Below, one piece after another: positions 9,135 through 18,276 of a stretch of DNA of 64,000 bases; the first letter of the stretch is position 1, and every line of letters begins with the position of its first letter. The translations under genes were made by a program, and so were the position numbers. The stretch lies in the NCBI RefSeq assembly GCF_014653195.1, contig NZ_BNAH01000011.1, forward strand, positions 23,546-87,545. The letters are read 5' to 3'. The stretch is from Thalassotalea profundi. GTDB lineage: Bacteria > Pseudomonadota > Gammaproteobacteria > Enterobacterales > Alteromonadaceae. A model generated the notes under the pieces. It did not search any database. It saw only the letters and a program-made list of their open reading frames with translations, and had not been told where the DNA came from.

Positions 9135-9175
9135 AAACACCGTTATTATTCGGACAGTTAACGGTGTTTTTTTAT
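9135..9175 (+). terminator. Intrinsic terminator-like hairpin, best in the plus orientation
   Basis: 11-bp stem (AAACACCGTTA with its complement ending at 9169) and a 13-base loop. The plus strand has a seven-T run directly after the stem. The minus strand, where it would end the alginate operon after kdgK (stop at 9203), has only a short T run. It may act in both directions. Confidence 0.6.
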
Positions 9176-9202
9176 TTGAAATGCCCTTAACCTGATCTCA
9201 GG

Positions 9203-10165
9203 TTAAGGTAATTGTTTTTCGATAAATTGCGTAAATGCAACCTTAGGCACAATAGCACCTTGGTGCTGTATAACAAAACCAGCAGCTTGAGATGCTATTT
9301 TTAATGCTGAATCAATATCTTGCTTGTTGATTCTAGCACCTAAATACGCACCATTAAACGAATCTCCTGCTGACGTTGTATCAACAACATTCGTCACTGG
9401 AATTACCGAAAACTGGTATTGTTTACCTTGGTGATAACATAAAATTTCTGCCTCACCATTTTTAATAACTAGCTCTTCAAAGTTAAATTGCTGACAAAAA
9501 TTGTACACCTCATCAGCCGTTTTAATACCATATAATTGTTGAAAGTCATCAACGCCAGGTAATGCTATATCTGAAAGAGAAAATGCTTTTTCAAACTGTT
9601 CTTTTGCTTGCTCTGGAGTCTCCCACATACGTGCACGATAATTTGGATCAAACACAATGCTAACGCCAGCAGATTTAAGCTGAGCTAGCATTTTCCAAAA
9701 TAATGGGCGATCGCTAGCAGTAATCACAGCAAGTGAGATCCCTGAAAAAAAGAACATATCTCCTTCAGCAAGTTTCCCAATAACGTCTTGAGTGATAAAT
9801 GGCATTACTTCTTTAGCAGCTGAATTTTCACGCCAATAGTTAAAAGTTCTTTCACCAGTTTCATCTGTTTCAATGGCATATAACCCTGGTATTTTATTAT
9901 CAGACTGAAACACAAAGTCACAACCAATATGCTCTTCTTTTAAAAAGTTGAGCATATCAACACTAAATTTGTCGTGACCTACTGCCGAAACAAAATGAGC
10001 ATTCAATGCAGGAAACGTACGTTTCAAATAGATAGCGGTATTCAACACATCACCCGCAAATGCCTGTTTTAAAATCTTTGATGATGTATCGTTTTGTGAA
10101 GAGTTAAGCGCTTTATCAACCCTTAACTCAATCATGCATTCACCGAATACATAAATATTACTCAT
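9203..10165 (-). CDS. kdgK: 2-dehydro-3-deoxygluconokinase (KDG kinase)
   Basis: 320-residue PfkB-family sugar kinase that phosphorylates KDG to KDPG using ATP in the cytoplasm, the step after DEH reduction in alginate breakdown. Visible: N-terminal substrate lid (FGECMIELR), AFAGDVLNTAIYLKR at 35-49 in place of the GG motif, and the C-terminal PfkB signature DTTSAGDSFNGAYL at 262-275 with catalytic D268. Last gene of the operon PL6-PL17-kdgF-MFS-kdgK. No KDPG aldolase gene is in the window, so that step must be encoded elsewhere. Confidence 0.93.
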   Translation of the reverse strand: MSNIYVFGECMIELRVDKALNSSQNDTSSKILKQAFAGDVLNTAIYLKRTFPALNAHFVSAVGHDKFSVDMLNFLKEEHIGCDFVFQSDNKIPGLYAIETDETGERTFNYWRENSAAKEVMPFITQDVIGKLAEGDMFFFSGISLAVITASDRPLFWKMLAQLKSAGVSIVFDPNYRARMWETPEQAKEQFEKAFSLSDIALPGVDDFQQLYGIKTADEVYNFCQQFNFEELVIKNGEAEILCYHQGKQYQFSVIPVTNVVDTTSAGDSFNGAYLGARINKQDIDSALKIASQAAGFVIQHQGAIVPKVAFTQFIEKQLP

Positions 10166-10231
10166 TTATCAAACCTTATTAGCTCTAATTCAATTTATCT
10201 TTTTACCATATTTACAGTAAATATTACCACG

Positions 10232-11530
10232 TTACTTTTTAGCTTTTAATGGTTCTATTTTTGGAATAAGCACCCAAACAGATAGCATAGCAATAACAGC
10301 TAATGAAGCACCGATAACAAAAGCAGGTGTGTAGTTACCATCAGCCGTTAAATAAGGTACCAAGGCAGTTAACCCTAATGCGCCCAGTTTAGCCGCCATA
10401 CCAGCAAAACCTGATAATGTACCAACTGCTTTTTTGCCATATAAATCGCTAGGTAATGTTTGCACATTGCCAATAGCCGTTTGAAAACCAAATAAGATTA
10501 CTGCCATAATAATAACTGCGGTAGTTGGACCGCCAGGGTTAGCCATTGCCAATAAAGCCGGTAACATAATTAAGCAACCCAGAGTAATCGTCAGCTTACG
10601 CGTTTTATCCGTATTCCAGCCTGATTTAATCCGGTTCTGTGCAAGCAAGCCACCAAACCAAGCACCAAACATAGCGCCAACATATGGCACCCAACCATAG
10701 ATACCAATTGATTTAACATCCATAGCATACACTTCGTTTAGGTAAATAGGGATCCAGAAAACAAATAACCACCAAATAGGATCTATTGCTGCCGAGGCAA
10801 TAATAACCCCCCAGCTTTGCTTACGAGACAATAGCTCCCCCGTTGATGGGTTATATTCATCATCATCACATAGATCTGTCGAATCAGTCGTTCTTTGACC
10901 TGTTAAAATATATTCACGCTCTTCATCAGTGATCCAAGGGTGTGTTTTCGGTGGCGCTTTAACCAAAATTATCCACGGAATAAGCCATAACAAACCCACT
11001 AAACCGATAACAACAAAAACCATTTGCCAGCTAAAGAATACGGTTAAGTATGCAATCAAAGGAATTGCAACAATACCACCAATAGCAGCGCCAGAGTTAA
11101 AAATACCTTGAGCTAATGCACGTTCTTTAGTTGGAAACCAGTCTGCATTACTTTTAGCAGCGCCTGGCCAATTCCCCGCTTCAGCCACACCTAAAATAGC
11201 ACGAAAAATACTAAAACTAAGCACGCCTTGTGCAAGTGCATGGGCAGCAGTAGCGAGCGACCAAATACCAATTGATAAAACAAAACCTAAACGTGTTCCA
11301 ACCCAATCAAATATTTTTCCAAATATAGCTTGACCAAAAGCGTAAGAGAGGATGAATACAATAGAAATATTGGCATAGATTTGTTTACGCTCTAATGCAG
11401 ATTTATCTGGAAATAACTCTTCAACAATGTCAGGCCAAAGCACACTAAGCGCAGATCGATCTATATAGTTAATCACGGTTGCTATTGCAATTAATGCAAT
11501 AACCCACCAACGTAGATTTTTTACTTTCAT
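10232..11530 (-). CDS. MFS transporter, uronate/hexuronate (ACS family) type, probable DEH/alginate-monomer importer
   Basis: 432 residues, 12 membrane helices. The N-terminal NYIDRSALSVLWPDI and the GVAEAGNWPGAAKSNADWFP segment are typical of the anion:cation symporter (ExuT/GudP/DgoT) branch, which imports sugar acids. One base separates its start from the kdgF stop (TAACATG), so translation is coupled; kdgK follows 66 bases downstream. Position between KdgF and KdgK points to import of unsaturated uronate (DEH) or short oligouronates across the inner membrane. The exact substrate is inferred from context. Confidence 0.88.
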   Translation of the reverse strand: MKVKNLRWWVIALIAIATVINYIDRSALSVLWPDIVEELFPDKSALERKQIYANISIVFILSYAFGQAIFGKIFDWVGTRLGFVLSIGIWSLATAAHALAQGVLSFSIFRAILGVAEAGNWPGAAKSNADWFPTKERALAQGIFNSGAAIGGIVAIPLIAYLTVFFSWQMVFVVIGLVGLLWLIPWIILVKAPPKTHPWITDEEREYILTGQRTTDSTDLCDDDEYNPSTGELLSRKQSWGVIIASAAIDPIWWLFVFWIPIYLNEVYAMDVKSIGIYGWVPYVGAMFGAWFGGLLAQNRIKSGWNTDKTRKLTITLGCLIMLPALLAMANPGGPTTAVIIMAVILFGFQTAIGNVQTLPSDLYGKKAVGTLSGFAGMAAKLGALGLTALVPYLTADGNYTPAFVIGASLAVIAMLSVWVLIPKIEPLKAKK

Positions 11531-11531
11531 G

Positions 11532-11927
11532 TTATTTCCCTACTGGCTTGCTGTTGAGTTTTTCAAGATCAAGATTCTCGAATGTGCCCGGCGGTACAAA
11601 ATCTTCGCGCGGAGGACTAAAAGTATCAATTAAAATACCACCGGTTGTACAAGTAGCACCATGATCGGCAAAAGGAGGGATCAAACAGCTGTCACCAGCC
11701 TTCATCACCGTTGTAACACCATTAATATTAAAGTGAAATTCACCTTCAACTACGTAAGTGACTTGAGAATGTCTATGGGAATGATTATAGCCAATGGCTC
11801 CTTTTTCAAACCAAATTTTTACAGCCATTAACTCATGGTTAAAACCTAACATTTGACGTTTTAAGCCACCACCTATATCTTCAATTTCTGTTTCATTACC
11901 AAATAAAAAATGTTCACTTTGACTCAT
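11532..11927 (-). CDS. kdgF: KdgF-like cupin, unsaturated uronate ring-opening protein
   Basis: 131-residue single-domain cupin. Metal ligands are visible as H49, H51 (or H53), Q55 and H89 in the HSHRHSQVTYVVEG and PPFADHG segments. KdgF proteins speed conversion of 4,5-unsaturated monouronates released by lyases into the linear keto form (DEH) in pectin and alginate degraders. The length and the PL17-kdgF-transporter-kdgK order support the assignment. AAGGGT precedes the ATG. Confidence 0.88.
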   Translation of the reverse strand: MSQSEHFLFGNETEIEDIGGGLKRQMLGFNHELMAVKIWFEKGAIGYNHSHRHSQVTYVVEGEFHFNINGVTTVMKAGDSCLIPPFADHGATCTTGGILIDTFSPPREDFVPPGTFENLDLEKLNSKPVGK

Positions 11928-11957
11928 GACTTACCCTTACTCTGTATTCTTAAAAAA

Positions 11958-14189
11958 TTAAATGTCGAACAATTTAAAACGGCCATCAAATTGATATGTA
12001 GAGCCATTAAACGAAAATCTATTTACATGCTTATCTTTAATATTTTGCTGAGCGTTATACGCTAATATATATCGCTTGTTATTCGTTAAAGTAATTTCTA
12101 TTACATCAATATTTTCAATTTTTTGATGAGAAAGTTTATTAACTTTACTGACGGCTTCCAGTGTAAATTCTTTTGATGGATTGTATTCACCGTGAGGCTC
12201 TATAAGGCTAACGAATGTATGATTTTTCGCATTAGCTTTACGGTTTATAAACGCATTTTCATTACGTAAATTAAACAATGGATCATTTGCACCTATTTGG
12301 CTAAAAATAATTGATGTGTCGCCATCCATAATAGAAGAACTGGTATAAAAGCGACCATTATCATTTAACCAGGTAATTTGTGATAAACCCGCTTTAGGTT
12401 TTGCCTGCGCTTTTAACCATAAATGTTGATAGCCATTATCTTTACCTAGTACAGGTAAATTAGTTAACTGAGTATCTAATTCAAAATTCGTACTAATTAA
12501 ATGTCCTTTATAATGCACAGGTAAGTCATATTGATGTTTATTCTTTGATTGAACATCAAAAACATCAACAACAAAAGACAACTCTGGCGCTTCATTATTT
12601 TTAGTAGGAAGGTTAATTAATGCCATAGTACGCTTTAAAGAAACACCTTTATAGGCAGTATCAATTTTGGCAGAGCTCATCACAACATGGTCATTTTTAT
12701 CAAAAAATAATAACTCTGGATGATTAGCGTTTCCTTTTTTTACATTAGCATTAAAGTGTGAGGTTTCATCCACAACAACCGTATTATGTGCAACAGTTTG
12801 CTTAGCCCAACTTTTATTTTCAGGCAAATAGCGCCCACCAAACTTTGCTTCAACATTCAAGAATCGAGCAGCACCGTAGTCTGAAACAATTTCTTCGCCC
12901 CGATCGTAAAGCTGCCAAGTTAATTTATCAAAATGACCATGACCTAAGCCTTGCGCTGCAGGCTTGAATAATACGGCTTGCTCACCATTTACATTTTGAC
13001 GCATTATAACTAATGCACCTTGTTTACCGTCATTCCCATCACCAAAGGCAACTGATTTAAACTGATAAGGCTGTGTTAGTTTATTATCTAGTGCTTGAGC
13101 AACTTTTAATCCGTCACCGGTAAGCAAGATTTGATTTTGCTGTTTCGCAATATCAAGTAACCCAGCGTCATTTGTTAAACCATAGGCAACAGCCACACCA
13201 TTGACGAGTTCAATGGTATCAATACCTTTACTTTTAATAGCATCATTAATTGGGAAGAACAGCTTGTTATAGCTTAATTGTATGGTGGTATCGATTGCTT
13301 TTAAAACAATACCATCTCGATATTCAAAAATTTTTCTTTCTGGTTGATTAGTTTGAATGGCTTTTGCAAAAACCACAAAAGGCATTAACGCATAACGTTG
13401 ATAATAAGGGCCTTCATTGTAATAACCTTGAGGTGAAAACAGTTCATCAAGTTGCTTTAAAAAACCACCTTTTCCTGACTTGTCTAAGCCATATAAGGCT
13501 TGTTCAACCCATTCTAATTCACCGAGTACATAACCTGTCATACCAACAGCCGCAGTAGTCCAAGTACCGTGATTATGAACTTTATTAAACGTTTCAGGTG
13601 AGTCTACTGATAAAAATTTTGCAATAGGTCGGAACAAACCTTCCTCTATCGTTGTTTTTTCCCCTGCGCTTAATGATGGTAAAATTAAGTCATAAGCTTG
13701 GCTGGTGTAAACTAACCAAACAGCCTCGTTCAGACTTTGCCAAAAAAGCTTGCCCGGGTTTTGTTTACCAATTTTTCTTTTAGGGTGAGGCGGCAAAGTA
13801 GGGTACAACTGTGCGTATTCAAGTAGCATATCACGCACATAGTTTGCATAACGTTTATCTTGAGTTATTTGATAAACAATGCCCGCATCATACATCAATT
13901 GATAATTCTTTTTATGGCGTTCATGTGTATAACCACCGCCACCATCTTTAGGTACAGGCACATCTACTGGTAATAATATTTGTTCATCCAGCATAGCCTT
14001 TTGTGCTAAATAAGCCTGCTGGAATAATCCATTACTTTCTACCGCTGCGCGCATAGACGTCACATCATCACTAGTAATATCTAAATTGGGATGCTGAGCA
14101 AAAACGTGGTGACTTGATAAGCCTAAACACACTAATAAAAATGCATTGCGTATTTTTTTTGTCACACTTTTCATAATAAAAATAAACAA
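11958..14189 (-). CDS. PL17 exolytic oligoalginate lyase
   Basis: 743 residues with a signal peptide. An N-terminal (alpha/alpha)6 toroid (residues about 60-380, containing HNHGTWTTAAVGM and YNEGPYYQRYALMPF, which carry family catalytic His/Tyr candidates) is followed by a heparinase II/III-like beta-sandwich domain (GHGHFDKLTWQLYDRG, then VAHNTVVVDE). This layout is the PL17 oligoalginate lyase family, which releases unsaturated monomers from alginate oligomers. Start choice: a TTG at 14189 has AAGGA at good spacing, while the ATG at 14174 has none; both leave a signal peptide. It begins 19 bases after the PL6 stop. Confidence 0.92.
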   Translation of the reverse strand: MFIFIMKSVTKKIRNAFLLVCLGLSSHHVFAQHPNLDITSDDVTSMRAAVESNGLFQQAYLAQKAMLDEQILLPVDVPVPKDGGGGYTHERHKKNYQLMYDAGIVYQITQDKRYANYVRDMLLEYAQLYPTLPPHPKRKIGKQNPGKLFWQSLNEAVWLVYTSQAYDLILPSLSAGEKTTIEEGLFRPIAKFLSVDSPETFNKVHNHGTWTTAAVGMTGYVLGELEWVEQALYGLDKSGKGGFLKQLDELFSPQGYYNEGPYYQRYALMPFVVFAKAIQTNQPERKIFEYRDGIVLKAIDTTIQLSYNKLFFPINDAIKSKGIDTIELVNGVAVAYGLTNDAGLLDIAKQQNQILLTGDGLKVAQALDNKLTQPYQFKSVAFGDGNDGKQGALVIMRQNVNGEQAVLFKPAAQGLGHGHFDKLTWQLYDRGEEIVSDYGAARFLNVEAKFGGRYLPENKSWAKQTVAHNTVVVDETSHFNANVKKGNANHPELLFFDKNDHVVMSSAKIDTAYKGVSLKRTMALINLPTKNNEAPELSFVVDVFDVQSKNKHQYDLPVHYKGHLISTNFELDTQLTNLPVLGKDNGYQHLWLKAQAKPKAGLSQITWLNDNGRFYTSSSIMDGDTSIIFSQIGANDPLFNLRNENAFINRKANAKNHTFVSLIEPHGEYNPSKEFTLEAVSKVNKLSHQKIENIDVIEITLTNNKRYILAYNAQQNIKDKHVNRFSFNGSTYQFDGRFKLFDI

Positions 14190-14208
14190 AGTAAATTCCT
14201 TAATTCGG

Positions 14209-16479
14209 TTATTTCGAGTGATACTGATTATTACTAATATCAGCGGTATGAGGCCCTATCGCCTTAAGTTCTACAGCCGTTGGTTTATCAGTATTAATAA
14301 ATTTATTGGCATTGATATGAGTAATTGGTTCACCCACAGTATGCTCAACTCGAATAATATTACTTGCTTCAAAAGTATTATTTTTAATGTTACTCACCTG
14401 AGTTCCATGAATAAAAACACTAGCACCAGCTTTATTTCGATTACCATTACCCACATTCGCTAATGTGTTATTTATCATCGATAAATGTGGTCCAAATGTG
14501 CTTTCATCGGTACCACCGCGATAAAGTTTAACTAAGGCTCCTTCAACATTTTCAAATGAATTATCGATTAATGTGACATATTCTGCGTTATAGATACCTA
14601 AATCTTCAATCTCCTTATCTAAACGTAAAATATCTCCGGTGATCGTTGTAAATTTATTGTTGATTAACCGTATATCATCAGCAAATGCACCTTTGCCTGA
14701 ATCGAAAAAATGAAATGAATGATTAATGTCTAACCCTTGCACTACACTGTTTTTCATTACAAAGCGGTAATTATCGATCATGCCCCATTTTTGAGTACGT
14801 ATTAGGCTATTCCCATGAGAGTCAGGGCTTTGACTGCCATCTAATAATAAACCTTCAAGTGCTAAACTACCGCCGTTAGCAATTTCAAATAATGACGTGC
14901 GTTGAAAGCTAATTTTAGCTGAACCTTGGTTTTTTGCTTTAATAGTTAAGGTTTTATCAATAGAAATAAGTTTGCTTACTTGATAATGACCATCATTTAA
15001 CACAATAACATCGCCATCATTAGCCTGTTTTATCGCTGTAAAAAGAGTACCTTCCTTGGCGTCGATAATATGTATTGCACCAGATGAAAATTCAGTAGTG
15101 GTCGCGCGTTTGGCATACCAACTTGGACCTGTTTTATCTTTACTAATAGGTGTAAGAGAGCGACTTACACCATATTTTTCTTGTTCTTTCTTAGTAGGGT
15201 ATAATAAACCATTTTCAGCGCGTTTAACTTCTATATTTTGTTGAGCTATACCTGCAGCTAACTCTCCAACAACTTGAGTGTTAGCAATATTGTTAGTGAC
15301 CTTAATACCACTAACATCATCAAATAATGTAAAAGGTTGTTGTTTGTTGTCGTTAACAATTATATTGCCTTTCATTTGACTATTGATAGGTATAGCGCTT
15401 CGCTCTTCATCACTACCAGCAGCTAATTGTATATGCGATACATTATATAAGCTGTTATTTTCGATAATCGCATCATCAACTTGGTGGTAACGATTAATTG
15501 ACGAATTAGGCACACCATTCATCACGGTAAAGCCACTGCCAAATCGGTATCCCGTTAAGCCTTCCATATAATTGTTAGTGATACGTTGATGCTTATTAAT
15601 AACGCGGATCCCACCGGTGTGGTCAACACCATTGCCAAAAAACACATTATCTTTCACAACATTATGATTACCATGTCTCAGTGTTAATGTTCCGCGAGAT
15701 TCAAAAAACACGTTATTCATGATGTTATTTCTGCCTGACTTGACCGAAATAATTTCCACTTCGCCATCACAGCGATCAAAGTAATTATTTTCTACACGAG
15801 TGAAAGAGTCAGTTAATGAATAATGACTCGTGCCAATACGTAAGGTTTCACCACCATTTGAACCAAATACCGGACGAGGACCAAAATAGTTATGATCAAT
15901 TAAGTGATGATTATTTTGACTTTCTTTGCTGTCTAATCGCACCGCCATCGTCACGCCTTTATTACGTTTCCCAACTAAATAGCTATGATCAAAACGGTTA
16001 TGCTGACCATATAAAGCCACCCAGTAATCAGACTCTTGTTTGTCTGGGTTATTAAAATTATCAATAACAACTTCAGACACTCGCGAATGAAACGCTAAAT
16101 TTTTCTTGTTTTGGCGAAAAGATATAACAGCACTACTTGGGCTATAGCCATTTTTAAATACCAAGCCCGATACAATTAAATGCTTACCGGCTAAACGTAA
16201 GTTTGACTGACCAGAAAGTATGACTTTCCCTTTAGTTTGTGCTGTTAACGTGATTGGAGCTGTTTGAGTACCTTCAGCTTTAAATAAAATTTCAAAATCT
16301 TGCCATACGCCGTTGGCAAGTACGATTTGATCACCAGGCTGAACCTGTTTCATAGCCTCTTTATAGGCTTTTGGGGAATCAACTAACCATTCTTTGGCAA
16401 CAGTATTGTTGCAAACTAAAAGTGTTAAGAGCAACAGCGTTGTACTAATTCGTTGAGTGAGTTCTTTAATTTGATACAT
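14209..16479 (-). CDS. PL6 alginate lyase (chondroitinase-B-like), secreted
   Basis: 756 residues with a signal peptide (LLVCNNTVAKEW). The protein is two right-handed parallel beta-helix halves, as in two-domain PL6 lyases. The first half (about 28-400) carries the PL6 catalytic Lys and Arg candidates in EVEIISVKSGRNN and GTLTLRHGNH, and the calcium-binding NNYFDRCDGE region. PL6 enzymes cleave alginate endolytically or exolytically by beta-elimination. It heads the intact part of the alginate operon. A broken ORF lies just upstream, and the shared promoter region carries GntR operator words. Confidence 0.93.
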   Translation of the reverse strand: MYQIKELTQRISTTLLLLTLLVCNNTVAKEWLVDSPKAYKEAMKQVQPGDQIVLANGVWQDFEILFKAEGTQTAPITLTAQTKGKVILSGQSNLRLAGKHLIVSGLVFKNGYSPSSAVISFRQNKKNLAFHSRVSEVVIDNFNNPDKQESDYWVALYGQHNRFDHSYLVGKRNKGVTMAVRLDSKESQNNHHLIDHNYFGPRPVFGSNGGETLRIGTSHYSLTDSFTRVENNYFDRCDGEVEIISVKSGRNNIMNNVFFESRGTLTLRHGNHNVVKDNVFFGNGVDHTGGIRVINKHQRITNNYMEGLTGYRFGSGFTVMNGVPNSSINRYHQVDDAIIENNSLYNVSHIQLAAGSDEERSAIPINSQMKGNIIVNDNKQQPFTLFDDVSGIKVTNNIANTQVVGELAAGIAQQNIEVKRAENGLLYPTKKEQEKYGVSRSLTPISKDKTGPSWYAKRATTTEFSSGAIHIIDAKEGTLFTAIKQANDGDVIVLNDGHYQVSKLISIDKTLTIKAKNQGSAKISFQRTSLFEIANGGSLALEGLLLDGSQSPDSHGNSLIRTQKWGMIDNYRFVMKNSVVQGLDINHSFHFFDSGKGAFADDIRLINNKFTTITGDILRLDKEIEDLGIYNAEYVTLIDNSFENVEGALVKLYRGGTDESTFGPHLSMINNTLANVGNGNRNKAGASVFIHGTQVSNIKNNTFEASNIIRVEHTVGEPITHINANKFINTDKPTAVELKAIGPHTADISNNQYHSK

Positions 16480-16490
16480 AATAAACTTCT

Positions 16491-16815
16491 TTAAAATTTG
16501 ATAGACACAAACGGGATTTTCTTTACATCTGTATTAGAAAATCCAAGGAAATCGCCAAAATTTTCTGCAGGAATGGCATCAAAAATAAGTAGCAGTGTAC
16601 TTATGTTCATCCAATGAGTTTATTGTTAAACCGCGTACTTCGCGAATTTCAACCACTTCATTTTTACTGCTTTTGACTGATAATTTACTCATCTGTACTT
16701 CAAATGCATGTGCAGGTATAGTTGCCATAACAGCAAATGCCGAACCAAGCACAATAGCCTTTGATGACGAATTACACGTCATATTTATAGCGCTATTAAG
16801 TTTACTTAATCTCAC
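16491..16815 (-). pseudogene. Broken small exported/outer-membrane ORF at the head of the alginate operon
   Basis: The open frame from GTG at 16815 (strong GGGGGAG Shine-Dalgarno) encodes 78 residues: a signal peptide ending AHAF, then NEVVEIREVRGL, then an abrupt stop at 16579. Skipping one base in the T run opposite 16581-16585 continues the frame with FDAIPAENFGDFLGF to a terminal VSIKF and stop at 16491, giving 107 residues. The EVRG-type N-terminus followed at once by a C-terminus ending in Phe, as outer-membrane barrels do, suggests a TonB-dependent receptor that lost its middle. That is inference; it could also be a small intact protein. It occupies the place where an alginate receptor gene is often found. 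Confidence 0.4.
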
Positions 16816-17127
16816 AGTATCTCCCCCAAGATTGTTTTATATGTTTACCGAACTGAATATATAAATTTTATTGTACGGTACTTGACTCAAATTTAACCAA
16901 TTGTTATTACCGATGTCAACCGTTTTGTTTTACCAATTGTTTGTATGGATGTTTTAATCTTCATTACCAATGGTTTGACATAAATAGTTTTTGTGATAAT
17001 AATGTGGATATTAAGTAAGCATTTAAACAGTTAATAGAGTAGGCCTTTTAGAATTTATTTTGCCTTGATTGGTATTACTCGTTATTATAGCTACGTTACC
17101 AATATAGGCTCTATCCAAGGAAAAATC
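16816..17127. promoter_or_regulatory. Divergent promoter region of the alginate operon and its GntR regulator
   Basis: 312 bases without a gene. It holds three ACCAAT-containing words on the operon side (16896-16911, 16931-16948, 16964-16980) and an ATTGGT...ACCAAT pair on the regulator side (17068-17106). The word at 16966-16974 is the perfect palindrome ACCAATGGT. The same words recur upstream of the DEH reductase gene (19451-19486), so they are likely operators for the adjacent FadR-type regulator. Confidence 0.6.
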
Positions 17128-17874
17128 ATGAGTAATCGCCGATTGTTTTGGCAAATAGTCGAAAAAATTGAATCGTCAATAAATCGTGCTGAATATCCAG
17201 CAGGTAGTCGCTTGCCCCCTGAACGTGAATTAGCTGAAAAACTTAACGTAAGTCGCCCAACTATCCGTGAAGCAATTATCGCGCTTGAAGTGCGTGGAAG
17301 GGTTGAAGTTAAAACAGGCTCAGGTGTTTATGTTTTAGAATCAAAAAATAATAATTCATCATCAACTCAGGTTAATGCCTTTGAAGTTACGCAAGCTAGA
17401 GCGTTAATTGAAGGCGAAGTTGCTGCAATGGCTGCAACGACAATAACAGATGATGAGTTAGCACAGCTAAAACAAACTCTTATTGCGATGGAAAATAATA
17501 CGCATATTGAAAAAGCCGACAAAGAATTTCACCAAATTATAGCCAATGCAACACGCAACAGTGCCATGATTCTATCAGTAGAAAATTTATGGGCTCTCAG
17601 ATCTTCGACTTCTGAGATCATTAATGATTATGCTAATGTTTGTAATAAAGACAACGCACAAACTATTGCAGAGCATAGTGCCATTTATGAAGCATTAAAG
17701 TCGAAAGACTCTACTCAAGCAAGAATTGCAATGCATCAACATTTTAATCGCTTAATTAATACGCTTTTTGATGCGGCAGAAGCTAGAGCTCTTGAAGAAA
17801 TTCGTCGTAACAATAGTGAAAAACGCGGTTTGTACTCTTTAGAGAACATCTTAAAAACCAGTGCGTCTAATTAA
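17128..17874 (+). CDS. GntR-family regulator, FadR/FCD subfamily, of alginate catabolism
   Basis: About 248 residues from ATG 17128, which has AAGGAAAAATC just upstream; the in-frame extension to 17065 covers the promoter and is rejected. The N-terminal winged helix (AGSRLPPERELAEKLNVSRP then TIREAIIALEVRGRVEV) is the GntR signature. The C-terminal helical FCD domain (residues about 85-230) contains KEFHQIIANATRN and EHSAIYEALKSKD, whose His and Asp residues bind metal and effector in this subfamily. It is divergent from the alginate operon and most likely represses it and itself until DEH or KDG binds. Confidence 0.9.
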   Translation: MSNRRLFWQIVEKIESSINRAEYPAGSRLPPERELAEKLNVSRPTIREAIIALEVRGRVEVKTGSGVYVLESKNNNSSSTQVNAFEVTQARALIEGEVAAMAATTITDDELAQLKQTLIAMENNTHIEKADKEFHQIIANATRNSAMILSVENLWALRSSTSEIINDYANVCNKDNAQTIAEHSAIYEALKSKDSTQARIAMHQHFNRLINTLFDAAEARALEEIRRNNSEKRGLYSLENILKTSASN

Positions 17875-18276
17875 GCTAAAGTCATTTATGTAAAGTTGAA
17901 TGTTTTTGAGCATCCAACTTTACATAGCTCAATATATAAACTATTTATCAATTCCTCTTATTAATTCAAGCATTACCTTATTAGCACCTAGTTTTTAGCT
18001 GGAACTATATACCTCACTGTTCTTTCTCAGCTCTGGCATCCTTGATAATTGCTCCTTACATCATTCTATTTACGTGCATCCATGCTCTAATACTTCGCTC
18101 TAACTCGTATTATTAAAGTAAGTCCATTAATGGTCAACATCGTCGCTCCTTGCCATCCATGGCATCGCGCCATACCGTTCTTCCTGAACATAAAAAAGCC
18201 TCTCAAGTGAGAGGCTAATTATAAATTCCCGTCAGAGAATTCTTTCTAACTCATACAGCGTGTATTTTGTCTTTAT
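17875..18276. other. 402-base intergenic stretch with a perfect inverted repeat and degenerate repeated words
   Basis: No gene seen. 17888-17898 and 17915-17925 form a perfect 11-bp inverted repeat (ATGTAAAGTTG / CAACTTTACAT) just after the regulator stop, without a T run. 17940-18190 carries loosely repeated words (GGCATCCTTG, GTGCATCCATG, TGCCATCCATGGCAT) and looks like a degenerate interspersed intergenic element. The right end holds the dehydrogenase terminator. Confidence 0.5.
18192..18216 (-). terminator. Rho-independent terminator of the dehydrogenase gene
   Basis: 8-bp stem AGCCTCTC / GAGAGGCT with a four-base loop, followed on the minus strand by a T run. It lies about 60 bases after the stop at 18277. 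Confidence 0.8.

Noticed and set aside
17940..18190. CRISPR-like array
   Set aside because: The repeated words are short, degenerate and unevenly spaced, with no constant repeat and no cas genes.
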